The position numbers and the translations under genes are program-made. A DNA stretch of 64,000 nucleotides from Alloalcanivorax balearicus MACL04 (GTDB taxonomy: Bacteria; Pseudomonadota; Gammaproteobacteria; Pseudomonadales; Alcanivoracaceae): positions 62,001 through 126,000 of the forward strand of contig NZ_ARXS01000006.1 in NCBI RefSeq assembly GCF_025532145.1, in the 5' to 3' direction. The notes beneath the pieces are model-generated. The model was not told where the DNA came from and did no database searches. It worked only from the letters and a program-made list of their open reading frames with translations. The first letter of the stretch is position 1; each line of letters opens with the position of its first letter. This document shows, piece by piece, positions 56,169 to 64,000 of the stretch.

Positions 56169-57311
56169 ATGGAAGATTATTTTAATAAATCGGCGAGAGA
56201 TTTCTGTGCCAAACATAAGGGGGGCTGGCGGACTGCCTTGATGCGTCAGTGCCGGCAGCTATGGCATAAAGATGGAGATATAGTTTCGATCATTGTTTTG
56301 GTGGTCTTGATGGTATGGTTTCTCGTTGAGTCCATGGGTTTGAGTGATCATTTTTCCTTGCTTATATACCCAAAGCTGGCGATTAGAGTGGTTGGTTTCT
56401 TTCTAATATCAAATTTTATGATTTATGGAAGCTATGTGCTCTTCTTCGTCCGGCCAGAAAGGCCTTTGTCTTATGTTCTAAAACGGGCATGGAGGCTTGC
56501 AGATGAAGTGGGTTGGATAAGAATATTCTTGCTTCTCTTTCTGTTTACCTTTTTCTTTTCAGCCATTTCTTCGTTTAAAACACTGATTCCTTTGATTGTG
56601 CCATACCATTGGGATCATACATTCTCGCAATTAGATAGAGCGCTTCATGGTGAGGTCGATCCTTGGAGATGGTTTCATCCCTACATAGAAAAATACAATC
56701 TAAGTATGGCGATAAACATACTATATAACGCTTGGTTTCTTGTTGTATTTTCATTTCTTTTTTGGTTTATATTTGATAATAGAAGACCGGAGCTTAGGAA
56801 GCGTTATCTACTTTCTTATATTTTTTGCTGGGTTTTAAATGGCTCTTTTTTGGCTGTCCTCCTGTCCTCGGCTGGGCCATGTTTTTATGGCGCCTTATAT
56901 CCTGGTGTGCAGAATCCATATGAGCCATTAATGGCATATCTCGGTTCTGCGAATGCAGGTGAGCCCGTATGGGCAATTGGGACGCAGTGGCATCTGTGGG
57001 ACCTATATCTGTCGAGTAAATCCGGTATTGGGGCAGGGATTTCCGCCATGCCAAGTATGCATGTATCTATAGCTTGGTTGATGTTCCTTTTATCAATTCA
57101 GATCAGGGCCTGGCTGGCGGTGTTATTTTTCATTTACGCATTGATTGTTGTAATCGGATCAGTACATTTGGCATGGCATTATATGATAGATGGTTATGTT
57201 TCAATATTTTCAACTACATTGATTTGGTTAGGGGCTGGACTTTGGTGTCGAAAGTCCAAAAAGTGCGGAGAATCGAGCACAGTAACGACGTTTAATAGTA
57301 TAGAAAGCTAG
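56169..57311 (+). CDS. PAP2-type membrane phosphoesterase/transferase
   Basis: 380 residues from ATG 56169 (a GTG five codons earlier is possible). About seven membrane helices. Catalytic motifs of the PAP2/Aur1-like family are SAMPSMHVSIAWLMF and HLAWHYMIDGY; the histidines would form the phosphoenzyme and the general base. These enzymes act on lipid phosphates or transfer phospho-head groups. The gene is much lower in G+C than its neighbours and stands alone after the Tad terminator, which suggests transfer. The substrate is unknown. Confidence 0.8.
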   Translation: MEDYFNKSARDFCAKHKGGWRTALMRQCRQLWHKDGDIVSIIVLVVLMVWFLVESMGLSDHFSLLIYPKLAIRVVGFFLISNFMIYGSYVLFFVRPERPLSYVLKRAWRLADEVGWIRIFLLLFLFTFFFSAISSFKTLIPLIVPYHWDHTFSQLDRALHGEVDPWRWFHPYIEKYNLSMAINILYNAWFLVVFSFLFWFIFDNRRPELRKRYLLSYIFCWVLNGSFLAVLLSSAGPCFYGALYPGVQNPYEPLMAYLGSANAGEPVWAIGTQWHLWDLYLSSKSGIGAGISAMPSMHVSIAWLMFLLSIQIRAWLAVLFFIYALIVVIGSVHLAWHYMIDGYVSIFSTTLIWLGAGLWCRKSKKCGESSTVTTFNSIES

Positions 57312-57434
57312 GGGAATAAAAATATCAGTTCTTACCTCTTAGGCATGACTGAAACCATAACAAGACGTTACTTCTGCTCAGGTAGCTGGGTTTAGCTTAG
57401 ATTTAGGCGCAATGTAGGCTTTTCAATCGCCCCC

Positions 57435-58208
57435 CTACCGCAACTCCCGATTAATCTTCTCCGCCGTCTTCCGCAGCTCAGGCAATAACCGCTCAATCAT
57501 ACCTTCCTCATTGGCCTTGCTCGGCGCCAAAGTGAGGTTGATCGCGGCGATGGTTTTGTTTTCCCGATTCTTGATCGGCACGGAGATGCCGAACATGCCT
57601 TCCTCCAGTTCCCGGTCAACGATGGACCAGCCCTTGGCGCCGTCTTCCTGGATCGCTCGCTTGAGCTCCGCTTTGTCGGTGATGGTGAAGCGGGTGTAGG
57701 GGGTGAGTTCCAGGTTGTTGATGTAGTGGTCGAGTTCCTCTGGGGGCAAGTCGGCCAGTTGGATCCGTCCCAGGGAGACCACGTGCGCGGGCAGTGTGCT
57801 GCCCACGTTGAGGGTGCTTTTGAGCAGTTTGCGGGTAGGGACCCGCATCACATAGTAGATGTCATAGCCTTCCAGCACCGCGATGGAGCAGGATTCCTGG
57901 ACGGTTTGCACCAGTTCTTCCATATAACTCTGGGCGAAGGACCAGATCTCCATTGAGGAGAGATAGGAGAAGCCCAGGTTCAGCATGCGCGGGGTGAGCC
58001 AGAACTGCTTGCCGTCGGTGTTGGCGTAGCCCAGGGCGGTCAGGGTGTGCAGCAGGCGTCTCGCGCTGGCCCGGGAGATGTCGGCCCGCCGGGCGACATC
58101 GGACAAGGACTGCCTGGCGGCCCCTTCACCGAAGGTGGTGATCACCTTCAAACCCCGCATGAATCCGCTGACCAGCAGGGAGTCATCCCGTTCTCCGTGT
58201 TCCGCCAT
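57435..58208 (-). CDS. IclR-family transcriptional regulator
   Basis: 257 residues from ATG 58208. The helix-turn-helix is SLSDVARRADISRASARRLLHTLTALGY. The IclR effector domain follows with LPAHVVSLGRIQLADLPPEELD and WSIVDRELEEGMFGISVPI. It resembles the PcaR/PobR group that controls catabolic operons. It is divergent from a TRAP/CoA-transferase operon with a palindrome at the promoter, so it is likely its regulator. Confidence 0.9.
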   Translation of the reverse strand: MAEHGERDDSLLVSGFMRGLKVITTFGEGAARQSLSDVARRADISRASARRLLHTLTALGYANTDGKQFWLTPRMLNLGFSYLSSMEIWSFAQSYMEELVQTVQESCSIAVLEGYDIYYVMRVPTRKLLKSTLNVGSTLPAHVVSLGRIQLADLPPEELDHYINNLELTPYTRFTITDKAELKRAIQEDGAKGWSIVDRELEEGMFGISVPIKNRENKTIAAINLTLAPSKANEEGMIERLLPELRKTAEKINRELR

Positions 58209-58233
58209 CCGTACCACTCCGTGCAAAGACGTT

Positions 58234-58284
58234 TTGACATTAACGAAAGGTTGGTCTTATCGTGTTGGTGTTCTTTTAGAGAAC
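58234..58284 (+). promoter_or_regulatory. Promoter and IclR-type operator of the second TRAP operon
   Basis: TTGACA (58234-58239), 18-bp spacer, TATCGT (58258-58263). Immediately downstream, at the expected start of transcription, lies GTTCT-TTTAG-AGAAC (58270-58284), a perfect dyad. The arrangement suits repression by the divergent IclR protein. Confidence 0.6.
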
Positions 58285-58375
58285 AACATGTGCGTATAGC
58301 GAACAATAATCAAAATGGGGTTGGAAGACAACCCCAAACTCGGAGAAGGCTCCGAGAGAGCCCGGAGAGAGTCCC

Positions 58376-59497
58376 ATGGCTAACAACAACAGCAATCCAT
58401 TGATATCCGTGTTACTCGGCGGCCTGGCTGTCGTGGCGTCCCTGATGCCGACGTTGGCATCCGCGCGAGATCTTACCTATGCCAGTTATTTGCCACCGCA
58501 CCATCCCACCAGCGAAGGGATCACCACCTTCATGGCGGCGGCCAAGGCACAGTCCGGTGGCGAGGTGTCCTTCAAATTCTTTCCTTCCGGGGCGGCGGCC
58601 TCGGGCAAGGAGATGCTGTCGGCGGTGAGCGACGGCATGATCGATGGCGGTTTCCTGGTGACCGTTTATTTCCCTACTTCCGTGCCGGCGAACATGATCA
58701 TCAGTGATTTGTCGTTCTGGGATCAGGACTCGCTGGCTGCGTCCGCCGCGTCGGTGGACACCATTCTCAACGATTGCCCGCAATGCCTTGAGGAGTACAA
58801 GGAGCACGGCGTGCGCTTTCTCGCCAGTTACGCCACGCCGCCTTACCAGGCCATGTGCAAGGACCGGTTCGATGATGGCTTCGAAGCCGAGGGCAAGCGC
58901 ATGCGCGTGGCTGGCGAGGAAATCGGCCGCTGGGTGTCGGGCATCGAGGGTATTCCGGTCAACATTCCCAATAGCGAATCCTACGAGGCCATGGAGCGCA
59001 GCCAGCTGGACTGTGTCATCGGCGCCACCAGCTGGTTGAAGTCCCTGTCGCTGATGGAAGTGGCCAACAGTGTTGTCGAGCTGCCCATGGGTGCTTTTCT
59101 TGGCGGTTCGTTGCTGAACGTGCGCGAATCCGTCTGGGAGGATCTGGATGAGAAAGGACGCCAGGCATTAATCGATGCGGCGCCGGTAGGGCTCGCTCGT
59201 ACCTTGTATGCGTATCAGAAAGAAGAACAGGACGTACGAAAGCTGGCGCGGGAACAGGGCATCAACTTCGTTGAAGTGTCCGATGCGCTCAAGCAGCGTC
59301 GTGAGGCCTTCATGCAATCCCAGATCGAACAATCGGCTAAAAATGCCGCCGAGCGTGGTGTCGAGAATCCGGAAAAGATCGTCGAGAGTTTCATCAAGAA
59401 TCTGGAGAAGTGGGAAAAGCTGCTCGAAGGCAAGCAACTCACCGAGCAGCAGTACGCCGAGTTGTTGAAAACCGAAATCTACGACAAGGCGTTTTGA
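58376..59497 (+). CDS. dctP: TRAP transporter substrate-binding protein (DctP type), second copy
   Basis: 373 residues with signal peptide ending ASA (residue 30). The binding-protein fold includes KRMRVAGEEIGRWVSGIEGIPV with the carboxylate-binding arginine. Cysteines at 134, 137 (CPQC), 161 and 213 are in exactly the same positions as in the first DctP at 27705-28844. The C-terminal part is a long charged helix. It is the first gene of an operon with a CoA-transferase, an MDR reductase and DctQM. A REP element follows it. Confidence 0.9.
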   Translation: MANNNSNPLISVLLGGLAVVASLMPTLASARDLTYASYLPPHHPTSEGITTFMAAAKAQSGGEVSFKFFPSGAAASGKEMLSAVSDGMIDGGFLVTVYFPTSVPANMIISDLSFWDQDSLAASAASVDTILNDCPQCLEEYKEHGVRFLASYATPPYQAMCKDRFDDGFEAEGKRMRVAGEEIGRWVSGIEGIPVNIPNSESYEAMERSQLDCVIGATSWLKSLSLMEVANSVVELPMGAFLGGSLLNVRESVWEDLDEKGRQALIDAAPVGLARTLYAYQKEEQDVRKLAREQGINFVEVSDALKQRREAFMQSQIEQSAKNAAERGVENPEKIVESFIKNLEKWEKLLEGKQLTEQQYAELLKTEIYDKAF

Positions 59498-59531
59498 TGG
59501 CCCGTGCCGGTTCAGGGCTCTAATGGTTGCT

Positions 59532-59618
59532 ACAAGGCCGCTGTGGGAGCTTGCCTGCAAGCGAATTGGGCTTGTCGGACGTCATTCGCCAGCAGGCTGG
59601 CTCCCACAGCGGCTTCGT
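59532..59618. repeat. REP-type inverted repeat, hybrid copy 10
   Basis: The left arm carries GCTTGCCTGCAAGC and the right arm CCAGCAGGCTGG. The outer ACAAGGCCGCTGTGGGAGC and GCTCCCACAGCGGCTTCGT blocks pair. It lies within the operon, between dctP and the CoA-transferase gene. Confidence 0.8.
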
Positions 59619-59674
59619 AGTTCGCTCTATGAGAACTGCACCGGCTTTTTTTCACTTCACAGGTTATTTGATTG

Positions 59675-60862
59675 ATGAATACAGCGACAACGCAGTTCAA
59701 GCCGTTTGATGGGGTCCGGGTCCTGGATATGAGCCAGGGACTGGCCGGGCCCTATGCGGCGCAGATGCTTCTGATGATGGGTGCCACGGTAGTGAAGGTG
59801 GAACCTCCCCAGGGCGATTGGGGCCGGGTGATGGGATTGGCACGCAACGGGCACAGTGCTTTGAGCGTGATCGCCAACTGGGGCAAGAAAGGCATTTGCG
59901 TGGATGCCCGCAACGAACAGGGCCGGGAGGTCATCAAACGCCTGGTCGGTTGTTCGGACCTGGTGATGGAAAGCTTCCGGCCCGGCGTCATGGAGAAGCT
60001 TGGGCTGGGGTATGACGTTCTGAAATCCCTGAATCCCGGCATTGTGCTGGGTTCTATCTCCGGCTTTGGACGCAGTGGGCCCCACGCGCTGCGAGCCGGC
60101 TCGGACAGTATTCTTCAGGCCGCCACCGGTATGGCGGCCATGAACGGCACTGACGAAGGGGCTCCCCGGCGGGTCGGCATGCTGGCGGTGGATATGATCA
60201 CCGGTTTGTATGCCGGCTACGCGTTGTCCGCGGCGATCCATGAGCAACGCGCCTCCGGTGTTGGCCGGCACCTGGATCTGTCACTGCTTGGCGCCTCGAT
60301 GGCTTTTCAGGCCATGCCCATGGTGGAGTCCTTTCTGCAGGGAGGGGAGAAAAGAAAACCGGTGACGGTGCCCTCGGGCAACTTCGACGCCGCCGATGGC
60401 CAGCTTTCGGTGGTGTGTTTACGCAATGAGATGTTCCACGCCCTGGCAAAGGCGCTCGGCCATGAAGAATGGGCAACCGACCCACGTTTTGCCGATAACG
60501 AGGCGCGCCAGCGCAATGTGGATACCTTGCATGATCTTCTGGCGGGCATCTTCCCGACACAATCCCGGGAATACTGGATCAACCGGCTCAACCAGGCGGG
60601 CGTGCTTTGCGGGCCGGTGAACAGCTACTCGTCGTTGCGTGAGGATGCCCAGGTGGAGGCCCTGCATTTGTTGGCGGATGTGGATCATCCGGACTTCGGT
60701 GCTTTTCCTTTCCCGGCGTTTCCGGGGGCGCAGAGGGCGGCGGACGAGTTGCCGCCGGCGCCGGCTTTGGGGCAACACACCGTGGATGCCCTGCGAGGCG
60801 CGGGCTTCGCCGAGGCGGAGATCCACAACTTGCTGTCATCCGGTGCCTGCATGCAGGCGTGA
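59675..60862 (+). CDS. Family III CoA-transferase (CaiB/BaiF), second copy
   Basis: 395 residues from ATG 59675 (a TTG lies one codon before). The N-terminal VRVLDMSQGLAGPYAAQMLLMMGATVVKVEPP, FRPGVMEKLGLGYD, SISGFGRSGP and VGMLAVDMITGLYAG place it in the CaiB family, with the catalytic Asp in VDM. It is likely to activate the acid imported by the neighbouring TRAP system. Not obviously a recent duplicate of the copy at 26433. Confidence 0.9.
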   Translation: MNTATTQFKPFDGVRVLDMSQGLAGPYAAQMLLMMGATVVKVEPPQGDWGRVMGLARNGHSALSVIANWGKKGICVDARNEQGREVIKRLVGCSDLVMESFRPGVMEKLGLGYDVLKSLNPGIVLGSISGFGRSGPHALRAGSDSILQAATGMAAMNGTDEGAPRRVGMLAVDMITGLYAGYALSAAIHEQRASGVGRHLDLSLLGASMAFQAMPMVESFLQGGEKRKPVTVPSGNFDAADGQLSVVCLRNEMFHALAKALGHEEWATDPRFADNEARQRNVDTLHDLLAGIFPTQSREYWINRLNQAGVLCGPVNSYSSLREDAQVEALHLLADVDHPDFGAFPFPAFPGAQRAADELPPAPALGQHTVDALRGAGFAEAEIHNLLSSGACMQA

Positions 60863-60882
60863 CAAAGAATAAGGAGCAGGTG

Positions 60883-61881
60883 ATGCGAGCAGTGCTTTGT
60901 GACCGGTTCGGGTCTTATCAGGACCTGGTGTTATCCGAGGTGCCCCGTCCGGCGCTGGCGGAGGGCAGTGTGCGTATCGCCGTGCACTTCGCCAGCGTCA
61001 GTTACGCCATCTCCCTGATGGTGGCGGGGACCTATCAACGCAAGATGACGCCGCCTTTTGTTCCCGGCACGGAGGTATCCGGTGTCATTACCGAATGCGG
61101 CCCCGGCGTTAGCGATCTCAAAGTGGGGGATCGGGTGGCGGCCATTGTCGATTGCGGCGCCTTTGCTGAAGAGGTGGTGATCGACCGGGCCACCGTCTAT
61201 CCGGTCCCGGAGGCGGTGCCCTTGGAACAGGCGGTCGCCTTGCCCTTGTCGTTTGGTACCGCGACCACGGCGCTGAAGCGGGCCGGCGAACTGGCCGATA
61301 AAACGGTTTTGGTCACTGGCGCGGGCGGGGCTCTTGGGCAGGCCGCCGTGCAGGTGGCGTCCTTGCTTGGTGCCAGGGTGATCGCCATGGCCAGTTCACC
61401 GGAGAAACTGGACGCGGCGATGAAGGTGGGCGCTTCGGAAGGGATCGATTATTCCACCGGGGATGTGGTGAAGAAGGTCAAGTCGCTGACGGAAGGCCGG
61501 GGCGCCGATGTGGTGTTCGATCCGGTGGGTGGCGATGTGTTCGCGTCGCTGATTCGGGCCACGGCGGTGGAAGGCAGCATTTTGTCCCTGGGTTTTGCCA
61601 GCGGCAAGATACCCGCCGCGCCGGTGAATCTGTTGTTGGTGAAGAACATCGGTTTACTGGGAGTGAATTTTTCCGAGTACGTGGGTTGGGGAAAAGAAGA
61701 CCGGCGTCATCAATTTTCCGATGAAATCCAGTCGATGATGCGCTGGCTGTTCCAGTCCGCGGCGGAAGGAAAAATAAGGCTCGCCACGCCCGAGCTGTTC
61801 CGTTTCGAGCAAGTGACGGAGGCCATCGATCAGGTGGTTCAGCGCCGTGCCGTGGGCAAGGTGGCGTTACGTATTCGATGA
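60883..61881 (+). CDS. MDR-superfamily NADPH-dependent oxidoreductase (quinone oxidoreductase-like)
   Basis: 332 residues from ATG 60883, after AAGGAGCAGG. The GroES-like N-terminal half contains PPFVPGTEVSGVITECGPGV. The nucleotide motif is VLVTGAGGALGQAAVQVAS, followed by ADVVFDPVGGDVF. Zinc ligands of alcohol dehydrogenases are absent, so a quinone oxidoreductase or enoyl-/acrylyl-CoA reductase type is expected. In this operon it may reduce an unsaturated CoA ester; that is inference. Confidence 0.85.
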   Translation: MRAVLCDRFGSYQDLVLSEVPRPALAEGSVRIAVHFASVSYAISLMVAGTYQRKMTPPFVPGTEVSGVITECGPGVSDLKVGDRVAAIVDCGAFAEEVVIDRATVYPVPEAVPLEQAVALPLSFGTATTALKRAGELADKTVLVTGAGGALGQAAVQVASLLGARVIAMASSPEKLDAAMKVGASEGIDYSTGDVVKKVKSLTEGRGADVVFDPVGGDVFASLIRATAVEGSILSLGFASGKIPAAPVNLLLVKNIGLLGVNFSEYVGWGKEDRRHQFSDEIQSMMRWLFQSAAEGKIRLATPELFRFEQVTEAIDQVVQRRAVGKVALRIR

Positions 61882-61890
61882 GGTTGGGTT

Positions 61891-62391
61891 ATGAACCGGC
61901 TAATAAAAAAGACAAAGAATCTGGCCACCAATGTGGTCGGCGCGATGATCGTTTTGATGATGGTGCACGTGACCACCGAGGTGCTGCTGAGGCTGCTGTT
62001 CGGCATGCACATTCCCGGAACCATGGAAGTCGTTGCCTACTACTACATGGTGGCCGCGGTCTTTATCGGTATTTTCATCTGCGTCGTTGAGGACAGTCAC
62101 ATCCGGGTGGATGTGCTGGTTCAGCATTTCAGCGAGCGTATGCGATCCGCCACGGACATCTTCGGGCTGCTGGTAATGACGCTGTACTTCGCCCTGTTCT
62201 CCTACGGTTTGTACCTGCAGGCGGCTAAGAGCTGGGGGCGTCGGGAAGGGGTGGACGCGGTGTTTTTTGAACTGTCGATCTGGCCGTCCCGTTGGATTGC
62301 CTGGGCGGGCGTTTTCATGGCCGCCCTGGCGGCGGTGTATCTTCTGATCCGTTTGTTGCGCGGAAAATCCGGGCGGGAGGTTTCGTCATGA
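61891..62391 (+). CDS. dctQ: TRAP transporter small permease (DctQ type), second copy
   Basis: 166 residues, four membrane helices. The family feature is LLRLLFGMHIPGTMEVVAYYYMVAAVFIGIF with the following EDSHIRVDVLVQHFSERM. It overlaps dctM by four bases (ATGA). Paired with the large permease. Confidence 0.9.
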   Translation: MNRLIKKTKNLATNVVGAMIVLMMVHVTTEVLLRLLFGMHIPGTMEVVAYYYMVAAVFIGIFICVVEDSHIRVDVLVQHFSERMRSATDIFGLLVMTLYFALFSYGLYLQAAKSWGRREGVDAVFFELSIWPSRWIAWAGVFMAALAAVYLLIRLLRGKSGREVSS

Positions 62392-63695
62392 GCGCGGTGC
62401 AGATCGGGTTCGCTTGTATCGCCTTACTGCTGGTGCTGTTGGCATTGCGCGTGCCGATCGGGGTGTCACTCGGGGTGAGTGCCTTTACCGGGCTGCTCTC
62501 CCTTCGTGGCCTGGATGCGGCTTTCGCCCTGATGGGGTCCACCACTTTTCAGTTCATCGCCCATTGGTCGTTGACCGCCATTCCCATGTTTATCCTGATG
62601 GGCGCGATTGCCTTCCACACCGGTTTGACGCGGACCTTGTTCGATGCGGGCAAGGCCTGGCTGGGTTTTCTGCCGGGGGGGTTGGCGATCGCCACCAATG
62701 TTTCCAGTGCCGGTTTTGCCGCCGCCAGCGGTTCCAGCGTGGCGATGGCCGGTGCCATGTCCCGTCTTGCCGTGCCGGAAATGCTGAGGGCCAGGTACGA
62801 CCCTGGTCTGGCCACCGGGGTGGTGGCGGCTTCCGGGACGCTGGGGGCGTTTATTCCTCCGAGTATTCCTTTTGTACTATATGCCGTGTTCATGGAGGCG
62901 TCCGTCGGGCAGCTGTTGATGGCGGGGATTATTCCCGGCCTGCTGACCATGCTGGCTTATGCCGTGCTGATCGTCACCCGGGTAAAACTGAATCCGGATC
63001 TGGCGCCGAGGACTACGCAGGCTTATTCCAATCGGGACCGGTGGCTGTTGCTGCTGAAGTCCTGGCCATTGCCGGTGATCGTCGCCGGCGTTGTCGGCGG
63101 GTTGTATACCGGAACGGTAACGGCCACCGAAGCGGGCGCCTTTGGTGCTTTCGTGGCGATTGCGGCCGCGCTGATTCAGGGCTCCTTCAGTTGGACGGCG
63201 ATGCAGCAGGCGGTATCGGAAACCGTCACCAGCACGGCGTCGATTTTTCTCATCGCCATCGGCGCGGTGTTGTTCAGCCGTATGCTGACACTCAGCCAGA
63301 TTCCCATGAACATCGGTGTCTGGGTGGAAGATTACGCGGTGGCGCTGTGGATGTTCCTGCTGGCGGTCACGGTGTTCTACATCGTTCTGGGTATGTTCCT
63401 GGATCCCATTGGTCTGATGCTGGTGACCCTGCCGGTGCTGGCGCCTTTCGTCATCGCGTTCGATATCGACGTGATCTGGTTTGGCGTTCTGGTGGTGAAG
63501 TTCATCGAGATCGGTTTGCTGACACCGCCGATTGGATTGAACCTGTTCGTGGTCAGCGCCGGTGTGGGGGACAAGGTGCCGTTCGGTCAGGTGGTACGAG
63601 GCACGGTGTGGTTCCTGGCCGCGGAAGCGGTGGTGCTGATTCTGCTGATGGCGTTCCCGCAGTTGTCCCTGCTGTTGCCATCGCTGATGTACTAG
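62388..63695 (+). CDS. dctM: TRAP transporter large permease (DctM type), second copy
   Basis: 435 residues from ATG 62388, about twelve helices, the same length as the first DctM. Typical segments are GFAAASGSSVAMAGAMSRLAVPEML, GTLGAFIPPSIPFVLYAVF, and LGMFLDPIGLMLVTLPVLAPFV. It closes the second TRAP operon. Confidence 0.94.
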   Translation: MSAVQIGFACIALLLVLLALRVPIGVSLGVSAFTGLLSLRGLDAAFALMGSTTFQFIAHWSLTAIPMFILMGAIAFHTGLTRTLFDAGKAWLGFLPGGLAIATNVSSAGFAAASGSSVAMAGAMSRLAVPEMLRARYDPGLATGVVAASGTLGAFIPPSIPFVLYAVFMEASVGQLLMAGIIPGLLTMLAYAVLIVTRVKLNPDLAPRTTQAYSNRDRWLLLLKSWPLPVIVAGVVGGLYTGTVTATEAGAFGAFVAIAAALIQGSFSWTAMQQAVSETVTSTASIFLIAIGAVLFSRMLTLSQIPMNIGVWVEDYAVALWMFLLAVTVFYIVLGMFLDPIGLMLVTLPVLAPFVIAFDIDVIWFGVLVVKFIEIGLLTPPIGLNLFVVSAGVGDKVPFGQVVRGTVWFLAAEAVVLILLMAFPQLSLLLPSLMY

Positions 63696-63769
63696 TTGGG
63701 ATGACGCTATATTGACGAGATGCTGCATTTGATGCATGGTGGCATCAATAATGATGATGAAGGATCGAT

Positions 63770-63979
63770 ATGCGTACCACAATTACGATTGACGATGCTC
63801 TCTACGAGCAGGCATTGGAGCTGGCTGACTCAGGCTTGGATAAACCCGCGGATATTCTTCGGGAGGCCGTCAAAACCTATGTTCGGGTCCAAGCCGCGCG
63901 CCGCCTGGCCGCTTTGGGAGGAGCGTCACCTGATATGGCGGATATCCCGCGGCGGCGTGAGGAGCCGTTGCAGGAATGA
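63770..63979 (+). CDS. vapB: VapB-type antitoxin
   Basis: 69 residues. The N-terminal MRTTITIDDALYEQALELAD is the ribbon-helix-helix start seen in many VapB proteins, and the Arg/Glu-rich tail would bind the toxin. Its stop overlaps the start of a gene opening like a PIN toxin (ATGA overlap). Confidence 0.85.
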   Translation: MRTTITIDDALYEQALELADSGLDKPADILREAVKTYVRVQAARRLAALGGASPDMADIPRRREEPLQE

Positions 63980-64000
63980 ACGTTTTGGTGGATACCTCGG
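63976..64000 (+). CDS. vapC: Start of a VapC-type PIN toxin
   Basis: Only eight codons are inside the window (MNVLVDTS). The opening VLVDTS with its early Asp is the usual start of VapC ribonucleases, and the overlap with vapB supports the call. The rest lies beyond the right edge. Confidence 0.7.

Noticed and set aside
62414-63715. 433-codon frame overlapping the second dctM in another phase
   Set aside because: Arg/Gly/Asp-rich with no membrane helices; dctM in the other phase has all family features.

Overview
The window looks like a chromosomal segment of a high-GC gammaproteobacterium of the Pseudomonas/Alcanivorax kind. Read from 44.7 kb leftwards, the housekeeping genes follow a backbone order known from Pseudomonas: rpmG-rpmB-radC-coaBC-dut-algC(-like)-argB-slmA-pyrE-rph-yicC-gmk-rpoZ-spoT-ridA-oxyR-recG. 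The species is not provable from sequence reading alone. An Alcanivorax-type relative is my best guess, and that is inference.

Left end (1-12 kb): a BCCT transporter cut by the window edge and coupled to an AraC regulator; a DUF1444 protein; fpr with a divergent finR-type LysR gene; a DUF3298 lipoprotein; a periplasmic coiled-coil protein; recG and oxyR; an SDR-type NAD(P) protein; and purEK. From 12 to 17.5 kb lie three consecutive outer-membrane-type lipoproteins with alpha/beta-hydrolase catalytic domains. RidA, a YchJ-type SEC-C protein, spoT, rpoZ and gmk follow.

From 22.3 to 34.35 kb an accessory block separates gmk from yicC, which are neighbours in many relatives. It holds a DoeB-like deacetylase, a MocR regulator and a divergent operon. 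That operon encodes a class II (catabolic-type) HMG-CoA reductase, a family III CoA-transferase, a pair of hotdog dehydratase/hydratase halves and a complete TRAP transporter. It reads as an uptake and CoA-dependent degradation pathway for a mevalonate-like or branched carboxylic acid. Behind it sit a decayed hipBA module and an XRE/ImmA-PIN gene pair.

From 34.35 to 44.7 kb is the backbone yicC to rpmG. Its most unusual gene is the algC-position protein at 39288-41450, a full-length membrane-anchored AlgC homologue in which every catalytic loop is replaced (a pseudoenzyme). A near-perfect LexA box lies between radC and coaBC.

Right end (44.7-64 kb): a ParE/RHH toxin-antitoxin pair; a complete Tad/Flp pilus locus (flp, tadE, cpaB, cpaC, tadZ, tadA, tadB, tadC, tadD, DUF3613, tadG) preceded by a consensus CRP-type site; a low-GC PAP2-type membrane enzyme; a second TRAP/CoA-transferase operon (iclR, dctP, caiB, MDR reductase, dctQ, dctM); and the beginning of a VapBC pair. 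The two TRAP binding proteins share an identically spaced four-cysteine pattern. About ten REP-like inverted repeats lie in the intergenic gaps. No tRNA, rRNA, CRISPR array or insertion sequence was recognised.
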